Source: Streptococcus parasanguinis
GTDB taxonomy: Bacteria > Bacillota > Bacilli > Lactobacillales > Streptococcaceae
Reading direction: 5' to 3'
NCBI GenBank assembly: GCA_018377375.1
Contig: JAGZZN010000083.1
Span: 1-5,800 of the forward strand
Length of the DNA: 5,800 bases
Shown: in pieces, positions 1-5,587 of the stretch
Layout of the letters: every line of letters starts with the position of its first letter
Position numbering within the stretch: position 1 is the stretch's first letter
The notes under the pieces: generated by a model
What the model saw: the letters and a program-made list of their open reading frames with translations, nothing else
Database searches by the model: none
Told to the model about the DNA's origin: nothing
Position numbers and translations under genes: made by a program

Positions 1-47
1 AATTTCTGAGCCCCTTGACCAGCAAATAAGAACGCACGTTTTGTCAC
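1..47 (-). CDS. fabD: Malonyl-CoA:ACP transacylase, N-terminal fragment (cut by window edge)
   Basis: Only the first 15 codons are in the window: VTKRAFLFAGQGAQK, read from a GTG start at 47-45. The AFLFAGQGAQ stretch is the conserved N-terminal strand and glycine/glutamine loop of FabD; the Gln helps form the oxyanion hole. FabD transfers malonyl from CoA to the phosphopantetheine arm of AcpP in the cytoplasm. An AAGGA ribosome-binding site (56-60) sits 8 nt before the GTG, and no better ATG is seen. It follows fabK by 22 nt, which matches streptococcal FASII order and implies co-transcription. The catalytic Ser and His lie outside the window. The identity is secure for so short a piece because of both motif and context. 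Confidence 0.88.
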   Translation of the reverse strand, partial: MTKRAFLFAGQGAQK

Positions 48-69
48 TATCCTAATCCTTTCGACGTTT

Positions 70-1035
70 TTAGACGTTTACATCTGCCCAACGAGCAGCC
101 TCTCTTTGAATCACCTTGGCTGCACCATAATAGATATCTTCTAGAATTTCAGCACAAGTTTCTTCCTTGCTTACAAGTCCAGCAATTTGACCCGCCATCA
201 CAGAACCATTGTCAACATCTCCATCAACAACGGCATTGCGAAGGGCTCCTGCTCCTAATTCTTCAATTTCTTCTTGAGTCTTCTTACCTGCCAAGAAATC
301 TTTTTCAGCTTGGTTATAGGCAGAAGCCAATTTATTCTTGATCGCACGAACAGGGTGTCCAACAACTGATGCTGAAACTACAGTATCGATATCTTTTGCT
401 TTCAAGATTTTATTCTTAAAGTTTTGGTGAGCATTAGATTCTTTTGCAACCACGAAACGAGTTCCCACCTGAACAGCTTCGGCACCTAACATAAAGACAG
501 CTGCAGCACCGGCACCATCAGCGACTCCTCCAGCACCAATTACTGGAATAGAAATAGCTTCAACCACTTGGCGAACCAAGGTCATAGTCGTCAATTTACC
601 AATGTGACCTCCAGCTTCCATTCCTTCTGCAATCACTGCATCAGCGCCCAATTTTTCCATCCGTTTTGCAAGTGCGACAGACGGAACCACTGGAATGACA
701 GTGATCCCTGCTTCATGGAAACGATCCATGTATTTCCCTGGATTTCCAGCACCAGTTGTAACAACCTTTACACCTTCTTCAATCACCAGGTCAACAATGT
801 CATCTGCAAATGGGGACAAAAGCATGATATTTACACCAAAAGGTTTATCTGTAATAGACTTCACCTTATCGATGTTAGCCTTTACAACTTCTTTTGGAGC
901 GTTCCCACCACCAATGATTCCAAGACCTCCAGCATTTGATACTGCTCCAGCCAAATCACCATCAGCAACCCATGCCATCCCACCTTGGAAGATTGGATAT
1001 TTAATATTCAATAGTTCAGTAATTCGTGTTTGCAT
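70..1035 (-). CDS. fabK: Enoyl-[ACP] reductase FabK (FMN-dependent)
   Basis: This 321-residue protein reduces trans-2-enoyl-ACP to acyl-ACP, the last step of each elongation cycle, using NAD(P)H and FMN. It is a TIM-barrel flavoprotein of the nitronate monooxygenase-like family, unrelated to FabI. Visible hallmarks are the N-terminal PIFQGGMAWVADG (14-26), the GGLGIIGGG flavin loop (36-44), AEGMEAGGHIG (136-146) with His144 (the position of the catalytic His known in S. pneumoniae FabK), and the FMN-phosphate-binding GAGGVADG (167-174) and VGTRF (190-194). The length is close to the pneumococcal enzyme (about 324). The ATG start has AAAGAGG (1044-1050) 8 nt upstream. The gene lies 114 nt after acpP; that gap carries a hairpin and a FabT-type operator, so fabK can probably be controlled apart from acpP. 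FabK-only streptococci are known to be naturally insensitive to FabI inhibitors such as triclosan. Confidence 0.96.
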   Translation of the reverse strand: MQTRITELLNIKYPIFQGGMAWVADGDLAGAVSNAGGLGIIGGGNAPKEVVKANIDKVKSITDKPFGVNIMLLSPFADDIVDLVIEEGVKVVTTGAGNPGKYMDRFHEAGITVIPVVPSVALAKRMEKLGADAVIAEGMEAGGHIGKLTTMTLVRQVVEAISIPVIGAGGVADGAGAAAVFMLGAEAVQVGTRFVVAKESNAHQNFKNKILKAKDIDTVVSASVVGHPVRAIKNKLASAYNQAEKDFLAGKKTQEEIEELGAGALRNAVVDGDVDNGSVMAGQIAGLVSKEETCAEILEDIYYGAAKVIQREAARWADVNV

Positions 1036-1060
1036 TATACCTACCTCTTTTTTCGCTTAA

Positions 1061-1109
1061 GTAATAGTTTGAGTTCGAAATATTGTTTCTTTGAGCCTCA
1101 AACTATTAC
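1061..1109. repeat. 13-bp perfect inverted repeat upstream of fabK
   Basis: The arms GTAATAGTTTGAG (1061-1073) and CTCAAACTATTAC (1097-1109) are perfectly complementary across a 23-nt spacer. The right arm overlaps the FabT-type palindrome at 1090-1102. The left arm begins a degenerate copy at 1068-1080. No U-tract follows on either strand, so it does not look like a terminator. It may be a two-site operator, an mRNA hairpin in the fabK leader, or both. Confidence 0.85.
1090..1102 (-). promoter_or_regulatory. Probable FabT operator upstream of fabK
   Basis: TTTGAGCCTCAAA is a perfect palindrome around position 1096. It has the same TTTGA-N3-TCAAA form as the site before fabT (2863-2875). In S. 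pneumoniae FabT is known to act at sites before both fabT and fabK, so position and sequence agree. I could not find a convincing -35/-10 pair beside it, so which promoter it controls is unclear. A weaker match, TTTGAGTTCGAAA (1068-1080), lies 22 bp away centre to centre. Confidence 0.7.
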
Positions 1110-1111
1110 CT

Positions 1112-1141
1112 AAACAAGAGAGAATATCTTTCGATACTCTC
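1112..1141 (-). terminator. Hairpin with U-rich tail after acpP: weak terminator or attenuator
   Basis: On the minus strand GAGAGTATC and GATATTCTC pair over 9 bp (one G-U) around a GAAA tetraloop (1120-1141), followed by the U-rich TCTTGTTT (1119-1112). It starts 8 nt after the acpP stop codon. The stem is A/U-rich and the tail is interrupted, so partial termination or 3'-end stabilisation is more likely than a full stop. It could leave acpP mRNA more abundant than fabK mRNA. Confidence 0.5.
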
Positions 1142-1149
1142 ATCTATCA

Positions 1150-1374
1150 TTATTTTGTTTTTTCTTCTACGTAAGCGACAAGATCACCAACTGTAGATAA
1201 TCCTTCTTCAGTTTCGATTTGAATATCAAAAGCATCTTCGATTTCAGAGATCACTTGGAACAAATCCAATGAATCAGCTTCTAAATCTTCGAATGTAGAT
1301 TCAAGAGTTACTTCTGATGGTTCTTTACCAAGTTCTTCAACGATAATTTCTTGTACTTTTTCAAATACTGCCAT
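1150..1374 (-). CDS. acpP: Acyl carrier protein
   Basis: This small, very acidic protein of 74 residues carries growing acyl chains on a 4'-phosphopantetheine arm. The attachment serine is Ser35 in EADSLDLFQVI (32-42), matching the family D-S-L motif. It has the typical four-helix ACP pattern and length. Helix II after the serine, the docking surface for FASII enzymes, carries acidic residues further on (EIEDAF, 44-49). The start ATG is set by a near-perfect AAGGAGG (1381-1387) 6 nt upstream, preceded by about 30 nt of almost pure A/T, which suits very high translation. It lies between fabH and fabK, so it is the FASII-dedicated ACP rather than a DltC-type or secondary carrier. Acyl-AcpP is also the known co-repressor form for FabT, so this gene supplies both substrate carrier and regulatory signal. 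Confidence 0.97.
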   Translation of the reverse strand: MAVFEKVQEIIVEELGKEPSEVTLESTFEDLEADSLDLFQVISEIEDAFDIQIETEEGLSTVGDLVAYVEEKTK

Positions 1375-1412
1375 GACAGGCCTCCTTAAAAAATAATATA
1401 TAAATTTTTAAA

Positions 1413-1426
1413 ATGTGTTTCCACAT
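1413..1426 (-). other. Small GAAA-loop hairpin between fabH and acpP
   Basis: On the minus strand ATGTG-GAAA-CACAT forms a 5-bp stem with a GNRA loop just after the fabH stop codon. It is followed by TTTTAAAAATTT, not a clean U-run. It is too small for a confident terminator. It may be an mRNA processing or stability element ahead of the A/T-rich acpP leader. Confidence 0.35.
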
Positions 1427-1432
1427 GTTTAA

Positions 1433-2407
1433 CTAGATTGTAACAAGAAGTGTGCCCCATGTCAAACCTCCACCGAATCCTGTAAGAAGAATTTTTTGAC
1501 TTCCATCCATCTTGATTCGATGATTCTCGACACACTCCGATAATAGAATGGGGATACTAGCAGCACTAGTGTTCCCATATTCCATCATATTTGCTGGGAT
1601 CTTCTCTCTAGAGACACCCAGTTTTTTTGACATCTTATCTAACATTCGGTCATTCGCCTGATGTAAAAGAAAATAGTCAATCTCTTCTGCTTCCATAGAG
1701 GCGTCTGCTATAATCTTTTGAATGCTTTTCGTGACATCACGAATAGCAAAATCAAAAACCGCCCGTCCATCCATCGTCAGATATCTTCGATCGGTAATTT
1801 CCTCTGAATAAGGAGAAGACAGACCCAAATAGCAAGATTCAAGACTAGAACCACGGCTACCATCCGTAAAAAGACTTTCAGCTAAAAACGATTTTTGATC
1901 GCTCGCTTCAAGCAAGACACCGCCAGCTCCATCTCCAAAAAGTACTGAAGTAGAGCGATCTGACCAGTCTAATACTTTTGAAAGCGTCTCACTACCGATC
2001 ACAATCCCTCGCTGGTACATCCCTGAAGAAATGTATTTTTCAGCAGTGGCTAATGCAAATACAAATCCGCTACATGCTGCAGTCAGGTCAAAAGCAAAGG
2101 CTCGAGAAGCTCCAATATTAGCTTGTACCCGGGCTGCGGTCGATGGCATTAAGCTGTCTGGAGTAATTGTAGCGACAACGATAAAATCAATTTCTTCAGC
2201 GTCTAAGTTTGCTTTTGCTAATAATCTTTGTGCGACAACTGTTGCAAGATCACTGGTCGTCTCATCTCTTGAAATGTGACGACGAAGAATGCCTGTCCGA
2301 CTACTGATCCATTCATCACTTGTATCCATAATCTCAGCTAAATCATCATTCGATACGACTTGGTCAGGTACATAATGAGCAACTTGACTAATTTTAGCAA
2401 AGACCAT
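1433..2407 (-). CDS. fabH: Beta-ketoacyl-[ACP] synthase III
   Basis: FabH starts fatty-acid chains by condensing acetyl-CoA (or another short acyl-CoA) with malonyl-ACP. The 324-residue protein is full length for the family. The thiolase-fold catalytic triad is visible: Cys112 in AACSGF, His249 in LLHQAN (247-252) and Asn279 in YGNTSAAS (277-284). The N-terminal TSDEWISSRTGI (29-40) and the C-terminal GFGGGLTWG (310-318) are also FabH signatures. The start is ATG at 2407-2405. Its A is shared with the TAA stop of fabT (TAATG), with GGAGG (2418-2422) inside the end of fabT, 10 nt away. This arrangement points to translational coupling with the repressor gene. acpP, the partner of its malonyl substrate, follows 58 nt later. 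No residue of the triad is missing, so I expect an active enzyme. Confidence 0.97.
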   Translation of the reverse strand: MVFAKISQVAHYVPDQVVSNDDLAEIMDTSDEWISSRTGILRRHISRDETTSDLATVVAQRLLAKANLDAEEIDFIVVATITPDSLMPSTAARVQANIGASRAFAFDLTAACSGFVFALATAEKYISSGMYQRGIVIGSETLSKVLDWSDRSTSVLFGDGAGGVLLEASDQKSFLAESLFTDGSRGSSLESCYLGLSSPYSEEITDRRYLTMDGRAVFDFAIRDVTKSIQKIIADASMEAEEIDYFLLHQANDRMLDKMSKKLGVSREKIPANMMEYGNTSAASIPILLSECVENHRIKMDGSQKILLTGFGGGLTWGTLLVTI

Positions 2408-2841
2408 TATTTAATTTCCTCCAAGAAGCGATACAGATTTTGCAATCCTTTTTGCATCACTTTCTTCTCTTCGGGGCTCATATCTCCAATAATTTGGTTG
2501 ACCATCCGTTTATGGAATTGCTGATGAAGTCGATAAAGTAGACGACCATTCTTTGTTAAACTCAAGTGTACAACCCGGCGATCAACTTCAGATCTTCTTC
2601 TTTCGATATACCCTTTGCGCTCAAGATTATTCAAACTTGTCGTGACAGTCCCCAAAGTCACCATCAACTCCCGTGAAATATCACTCGGGGTTGCATTCGG
2701 TGTCGAACCAATCACGTCGATCGTATGCATTTCTTTAATAGAAACATCTTTAAATCGACTTGCTCTTAGGCTCGTCTCCTCGATAACCAAAACATTATTA
2801 AAGATGGATGTTAAATAGTCATTAACTAATTGGTAATTCAA
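2407..2841 (-). CDS. fabT: FASII repressor FabT (MarR family), TTG start
   Basis: FabT is a cytoplasmic winged-helix repressor. In streptococci it binds palindromes in FASII promoters and is stimulated by long-chain acyl-ACP. I place the start at the TTG at 2841-2839 because AGGAGG (2849-2854) lies 7 nt upstream and because the resulting 144 residues (N-terminus (M)NYQLVNDYL) equal the pneumococcal length as I recall it. A longer reading from a TTG at 2874 adds 11 residues, has no ribosome-binding site, lies within the operator and precedes the predicted transcription start. The winged helix covers roughly residues 38-97: recognition helix near TLGTVTTSLNNLERKG (62-77), then the wing with RSEVDRRVVHL (83-93), including the MarR-typical D-R-R. 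Helices at both ends form the dimer. It is first in a unit with fabH, and its promoter carries a matching operator, so it should repress itself. Confidence 0.94.
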   Translation of the reverse strand: MNYQLVNDYLTSIFNNVLVIEETSLRASRFKDVSIKEMHTIDVIGSTPNATPSDISRELMVTLGTVTTSLNNLERKGYIERRRSEVDRRVVHLSLTKNGRLLYRLHQQFHKRMVNQIIGDMSPEEKKVMQKGLQNLYRFLEEIK

Positions 2842-2848
2842 AACTCCA

Positions 2849-2854
2849 CCTCCT
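2849..2854 (-). promoter_or_regulatory. Ribosome-binding site that fixes the fabT start
   Basis: AGGAGG on the minus strand, 7 nt before the TTG at 2841-2839. It selects this TTG over the in-frame TTG at 2874-2872, which has no purine-rich site at a suitable distance. Confidence 0.85.
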
Positions 2855-2862
2855 AATTTTAC

Positions 2863-2875
2863 TTTGATAGTCAAA
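2863..2875 (-). promoter_or_regulatory. FabT operator at the fabT promoter (autoregulation)
   Basis: On the minus strand TTTGACTATCAAA is a TTTGA-N3-TCAAA palindrome centred at 2869, with A/T-rich flanks. It touches the -10 box and spans the predicted transcription start, an ideal place for repression. It closely matches the streptococcal FabT box as I remember it (TTTGATTATCAAA-like). It shares both half-sites with the palindrome before fabK (1090-1102). Confidence 0.85.
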
Positions 2876-2903
2876 TTTTATCAAAAATGAAAATAATTTG
2901 CAA
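2875..2903 (-). promoter_or_regulatory. Sigma-A promoter of fabT-fabH-acpP
   Basis: On the minus strand the -35 is TTGCAA (2903-2898), the spacer is 17 nt and the -10 is TAAAAT (2880-2875), five of six matches. Transcription should begin near 2868, inside the FabT palindrome, giving a leader of about 27 nt to the TTG start. fabM ends 34 nt upstream without a clear terminator, so some read-through from fabM is possible. Confidence 0.75.
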
Positions 2904-2936
2904 GCTTTTTTCACAAAACATGGAAAAGATACAAAT

Positions 2937-3725
2937 TTATTTTCCTTTAAATTGTGGCCGACGTTTTTCAGAGTAGGCAATAACCCCCTCTTTAAAATCT
3001 TCTGTAAATGCTAGTTTCTTTTGCAAATTTAATTCAAGATTCGCATATTGGTCCCATTCTTTCAAGAAGGCTTCCCAAACCATTTCTTTCATAGCAGCAT
3101 AAGAATTTGAAGATCCTCTTCTTAATTTTTTAAGCAATTGATCAACCGTTTTCTCAAGTTTTTCAGATTCACAAACGCGGTAAGCTAGGCCATACTCCAA
3201 TGCTTTTTCTGCAGTCAAAGCTTCACCTGTCATTACTAAATGAGTAGCCCGAGACATACCAATAGCTTTTCCTAATAAGAATAACCCACCCGCATCTGGT
3301 GCTAAACCAACCCCAACAAAGGCTTGGATAAATTTTGTACGATCACTAATTATACAAAAATCAACAGCTACTGCTATGTTGGCCGCCGCTCCTGCGACCG
3401 CTCCATCAGCTACCATAATAACCGGCTTAGGTAATTGCTTAATTTTCTTAGAAATAGTATTAACTAATTCAGCAATTAAAACAAGAGACTCGATGTCATC
3501 TGCATCGACTGCGCGTTTCATTTCACTCAAATCTCCACCAACTGAAAAGATTTTCCCTTCTGCTGATAGAATAATGAATTTTACTTCCTCATTTTTTTCT
3601 GCATCTTCCAAGGCAGCCAAAATTTCCTGACACATTGGAATGTTAAAACCATTAGAAACTTCAGGACGATTTAAAGAAATTGACGCGAGATCGTTTTCGA
3701 CAGAATACAAAATTGTTTCAAACAT
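2937..3725 (-). CDS. fabM: trans-2,cis-3-decenoyl-[ACP] isomerase FabM
   Basis: FabM shifts the double bond of trans-2-decenoyl-ACP to cis-3, the branch point for unsaturated fatty acids in streptococci, which lack FabA. It has a crotonase (enoyl-CoA hydratase/isomerase) fold. The oxyanion-hole strands are visible in KIFSVGGDLSEMK (58-70) and VADGAVAGAAANIA (105-118). The acid residue is Asp144 in GLAPDAGG (140-147), as in isomerase-type members rather than the Glu of hydratases. The C-terminal FKEGVIAYSEKRRPQF (244-259) is typical of the superfamily. A GTG at 3728 directly precedes the ATG at 3725. I choose the ATG (262 residues) because AAAGGAG is 6 nt from it but only 3 nt from the GTG. 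It has its own promoter region and stands 95 nt before fabT. In S. pneumoniae fabM is reported to lie outside FabT control; here a degenerate operator-like site sits in its leader. Confidence 0.93.
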   Translation of the reverse strand: MFETILYSVENDLASISLNRPEVSNGFNIPMCQEILAALEDAEKNEEVKFIILSAEGKIFSVGGDLSEMKRAVDADDIESLVLIAELVNTISKKIKQLPKPVIMVADGAVAGAAANIAVAVDFCIISDRTKFIQAFVGVGLAPDAGGLFLLGKAIGMSRATHLVMTGEALTAEKALEYGLAYRVCESEKLEKTVDQLLKKLRRGSSNSYAAMKEMVWEAFLKEWDQYANLELNLQKKLAFTEDFKEGVIAYSEKRRPQFKGK

Positions 3726-3756
3726 CACAGACTCCTTTTATTTAAATATAAAATAT

Positions 3757-3769
3757 TTTGATATTAAAA
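3757..3769 (-). promoter_or_regulatory. Degenerate FabT-like site in the fabM leader
   Basis: On the plus strand TTTGATATTAAAA keeps one full half-site (TTTGA) and has TAAAA where TCAAA is expected, one mismatch in ten half-site positions. It lies downstream of the predicted fabM promoter. The region is very A/T-rich, so a chance match is quite possible. Confidence 0.35.
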
Positions 3770-3786
3770 CTTTTTAATTATAACAT

Positions 3787-3815
3787 ATCATACCATAAAA
3801 AATAAGAATAGTAAA
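3787..3815 (-). promoter_or_regulatory. Probable fabM promoter (extended -10)
   Basis: On the minus strand TTTACT (3815-3810), a 17-nt spacer and TATGAT (3792-3787) with an upstream TGG give an extended -10 promoter. Transcription would begin near 3780. A perfect TATAAT (3782-3777) lies just downstream but has only a poor -35. Either would produce a leader of about 45-55 nt. Confidence 0.55.
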
Positions 3816-3910
3816 ATATATCTATAAGATGTAACAAAATTGTAAAATTTGAATCATGACAATTTATAGTCTCTTAGATCCACCAATTTTATGCCCTATT
3901 TATAAATACA

Positions 3911-3939
3911 TTGTATCAATAACTGAACTTTGGTATAAT
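3911..3939 (+). promoter_or_regulatory. lysC promoter (extended -10)
   Basis: TTGTAT (3911-3916), a 17-nt spacer and a perfect TATAAT (3934-3939) preceded by TGG. Transcription should start near 3946, leaving a leader of only about 22 nt. That leaves no room for a lysine riboswitch or a leader-peptide attenuator downstream of this promoter. AAGGAG (3957-3962) sits 5 nt before the ATG. Confidence 0.75.
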
Positions 3940-3967
3940 GTACTAATGAAACTATTAAGGAGAAAAT

Positions 3968-5323
3968 ATGAAAGTAACTAAATTCGGTGGAAGTTCTCTA
4001 GCATCAGCTCCACAATTAAAAAAAGTACTTAATATCATTAAAGATGATCCAGAAAGAAGATTTGTAGTTGTATCAGCTCCTGGTAAGCGAAATGCAGAAG
4101 ATACAAAAGTAACAGATGCACTGATCCGTTATTATAAAGAATTCACTTCAGATAAAGATGTTACGCAAACACAACAGTGGATTATTGAGCGTTATCGTGC
4201 CATTACAGAAGAATTGGGTCTCAAAGATTCTATCATTCAAGAAATTGCTGAAGATATCTATGATCTGACAAATTTGCCTAAAAAAGGAAATCCATTTACA
4301 TACGATGCATTCCTAGCAGCAGGCGAAAATAACAATGCTAAACTCATAGCTGCCTATTTCAATCAAAATGGATTAGAAGCAAAATATATCCATCCAAAAG
4401 AAGCAGGAATCACAGTCACTGCGGAACCTTCCAACGCTCGTATTTTACCTTCTAGTTACGATAAAATTGAAGAACTAAAAGATGCAAGTGAAGTAATTGT
4501 CATTCCAGGGTTCTTTGGTGTTACCCAAGATGGGGACATTTGTACATTTTCTCGTGGTGGATCTGACATTACAGGATCTATCATTGCAGCTGGCGTGAAA
4601 GCAGACTTATACGAAAACTTTACAGACGTAAATGGTATCTTTGCAGCACATCCAGGTATTATTAAACACCCACATTCAATTCCTGAATTAACTTACAAGG
4701 AAATGCGTGAATTAGCCTATGCAGGTTTTTCAGTCTTACATGATGAAGCACTCGTTCCAGCATACAGAGGTAAAATTCCATTAGTCATTAAAAATACAAA
4801 TAATCCAGACCACCCAGGAACCCGAATTGTTTTGGAACATTCAAATGATCATGTGACTGTTGTAGGGATTGCAGGTGATTCAGGATTCGTTAGTATCAAC
4901 ACTACCAAATACCTCATGAACCGCGAAGTCGGTTTTGGTCGAAAATTCCTTCAAATATTAGAGGATCTCAATATTAGTTGGGAACATATGCCAACTGGAA
5001 TCGATGACTTGTCCATCATTTTGCGTTCACGTGAACTGACTCCGATCAAAGAACAAGAAATTCTGAAACAATTAACACAAAAGCTCGAAGTTGACACAGC
5101 TGAAATTGAACATGATCTTTCAATCATTATGATTGTTGGTGAAAAAATGAAGAGCCAAGTAGGGGTTACCGCAACTGCAGCTAAGGCACTGTCAGAAAAT
5201 GAAATTAATATTCAAATGATCTCACAAGGATCTAGTGAGGTTTCTATTATGTTCGTTGTAAGTAAAGATCAAGAAGAAAAAGCCATTAAAGCCCTATATG
5301 ATGCATTTTTCCCAAATAACTAA
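3968..5323 (+). CDS. lysC: Aspartate kinase with C-terminal ACT domains
   Basis: This enzyme phosphorylates L-aspartate with ATP, the first step toward lysine, threonine, methionine and cell-wall precursors. The kinase domain (about 1-285) shows KFGGSS (5-10), the FTYDAFLAAGENNNAKL substrate region (110-126), SRGGSDITGS (195-204) and TDVNGIFAAHPG (219-230). Two ACT regulatory domains follow, roughly 297-365 (VVGIAGDSGFVSINTT) and 385-448 (SIIMIVGEKMKSQVGVTATAAKAL), so allosteric feedback by an aspartate-family amino acid is expected; which one cannot be read from the sequence. At 451 residues it matches the single-function streptococcal enzyme, with no homoserine dehydrogenase fusion. The ATG has AAGGAG 5 nt upstream. 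It is a one-gene unit, divergent from fabM and closed by a strong terminator. The symbol lysC is by function; some annotations use thrA or ask for the same gene. Confidence 0.93.
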   Translation: MKVTKFGGSSLASAPQLKKVLNIIKDDPERRFVVVSAPGKRNAEDTKVTDALIRYYKEFTSDKDVTQTQQWIIERYRAITEELGLKDSIIQEIAEDIYDLTNLPKKGNPFTYDAFLAAGENNNAKLIAAYFNQNGLEAKYIHPKEAGITVTAEPSNARILPSSYDKIEELKDASEVIVIPGFFGVTQDGDICTFSRGGSDITGSIIAAGVKADLYENFTDVNGIFAAHPGIIKHPHSIPELTYKEMRELAYAGFSVLHDEALVPAYRGKIPLVIKNTNNPDHPGTRIVLEHSNDHVTVVGIAGDSGFVSINTTKYLMNREVGFGRKFLQILEDLNISWEHMPTGIDDLSIILRSRELTPIKEQEILKQLTQKLEVDTAEIEHDLSIIMIVGEKMKSQVGVTATAAKALSENEINIQMISQGSSEVSIMFVVSKDQEEKAIKALYDAFFPNN

Positions 5324-5364
5324 AAGTATAAAAGCTCCGTTCTTATAACGGAGCTTTTATACTT
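5324..5364. terminator. Bidirectional intrinsic terminator after lysC
   Basis: An 18-bp perfect inverted repeat, AAGTATAAAAGCTCCGTT / AACGGAGCTTTTATACTT, with a 5-nt loop, begins at the base after the lysC stop codon. The G/C-rich core AGCTCCGTT is followed by TTTTATACTT on the plus strand. The symmetric A-tract gives a U-tract on the minus strand, so it should also stop transcripts arriving from the rRNA operon. Confidence 0.92.
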
Positions 5365-5452
5365 CCCAATTTGTAAAATTAAGCTAGACAGAATAAGCCA
5401 TTGATATTAGGAACAGATAAACACAACATTTGTCTGAAAGGAACTTACATAA

Positions 5453-5569
5453 ATGACCCATACTCATCTTACCATAAACGGGCTTGTAATGATAGAAGCA
5501 TACTATCAAGAAAAAATAAAAGATTCAGATATTGCGACTTCACTCGGAAGATCAAAACAGACAATCTAG
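5453..5569 (+). pseudogene. Remnant of an IS30-family transposase (N-terminus only)
   Basis: From the ATG at 5453 the frame reads MTHTHLTINGLVMIEAYYQE and on to LGRSKQTI, then TAG (5567-5569), 38 codons in all. The M-T-x-T-H-L-T opening, the L-x-x-I-E-x-Y-Y segment and the R-S-x-Q-T-I end of a helix-turn-helix are what I know from IS30-family transposases of streptococci and enterococci. A full transposase has well over 300 residues, so the catalytic DDE domain is gone. Just after the stop, VLKK in the same frame recalls the next family segment (a V-x-x-F-L-K type stretch), suggesting a short deletion created the stop. AAAGGA lies upstream of the ATG. No intact terminal repeats can be confirmed; TGTAAAATTAAGCTAGACAG (about 5372-5391) is a possible left end. 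The remaining 5365-5452 holds nothing else I recognise. Confidence 0.7.
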
Positions 5570-5587
5570 GTTTTGAAAAAAATGAAA

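Noticed and set aside
568..1060. Plus-strand open frames opposite fabK
   Set aside because: They are antisense shadows of a well-conserved coding sequence, with no ribosome-binding site or recognisable protein.
1036..1119. A -35/-10 promoter for fabK
   Set aside because: Candidates such as TATTAC or AATATT lack a credible -35 at 16-18 nt, so I list only the operator and the repeat.
2031..2818. Plus-strand open frames opposite fabH and fabT
   Set aside because: Low-complexity shadow translations with no motif; the opposite strand encodes clear family proteins.
2872..2874. Upstream TTG as the start of fabT (155 residues)
   Set aside because: It lies inside the operator and upstream of the predicted transcription start, and has no Shine-Dalgarno sequence.
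2900..2936. Possible terminator after fabM
   Set aside because: On the minus strand TTTTCC...GAAAA pairs only weakly and no U-run follows a stable stem, so I cannot support termination here.
3376..3630. Plus-strand open frame opposite fabM
   Set aside because: Ala/Ser-rich shadow of the crotonase gene with no supporting signals.
3726..3728. GTG as the start of fabM (263 residues)
   Set aside because: It is only 3 nt from AAAGGAG; the adjacent ATG at 6 nt is better placed. The difference is a single residue.
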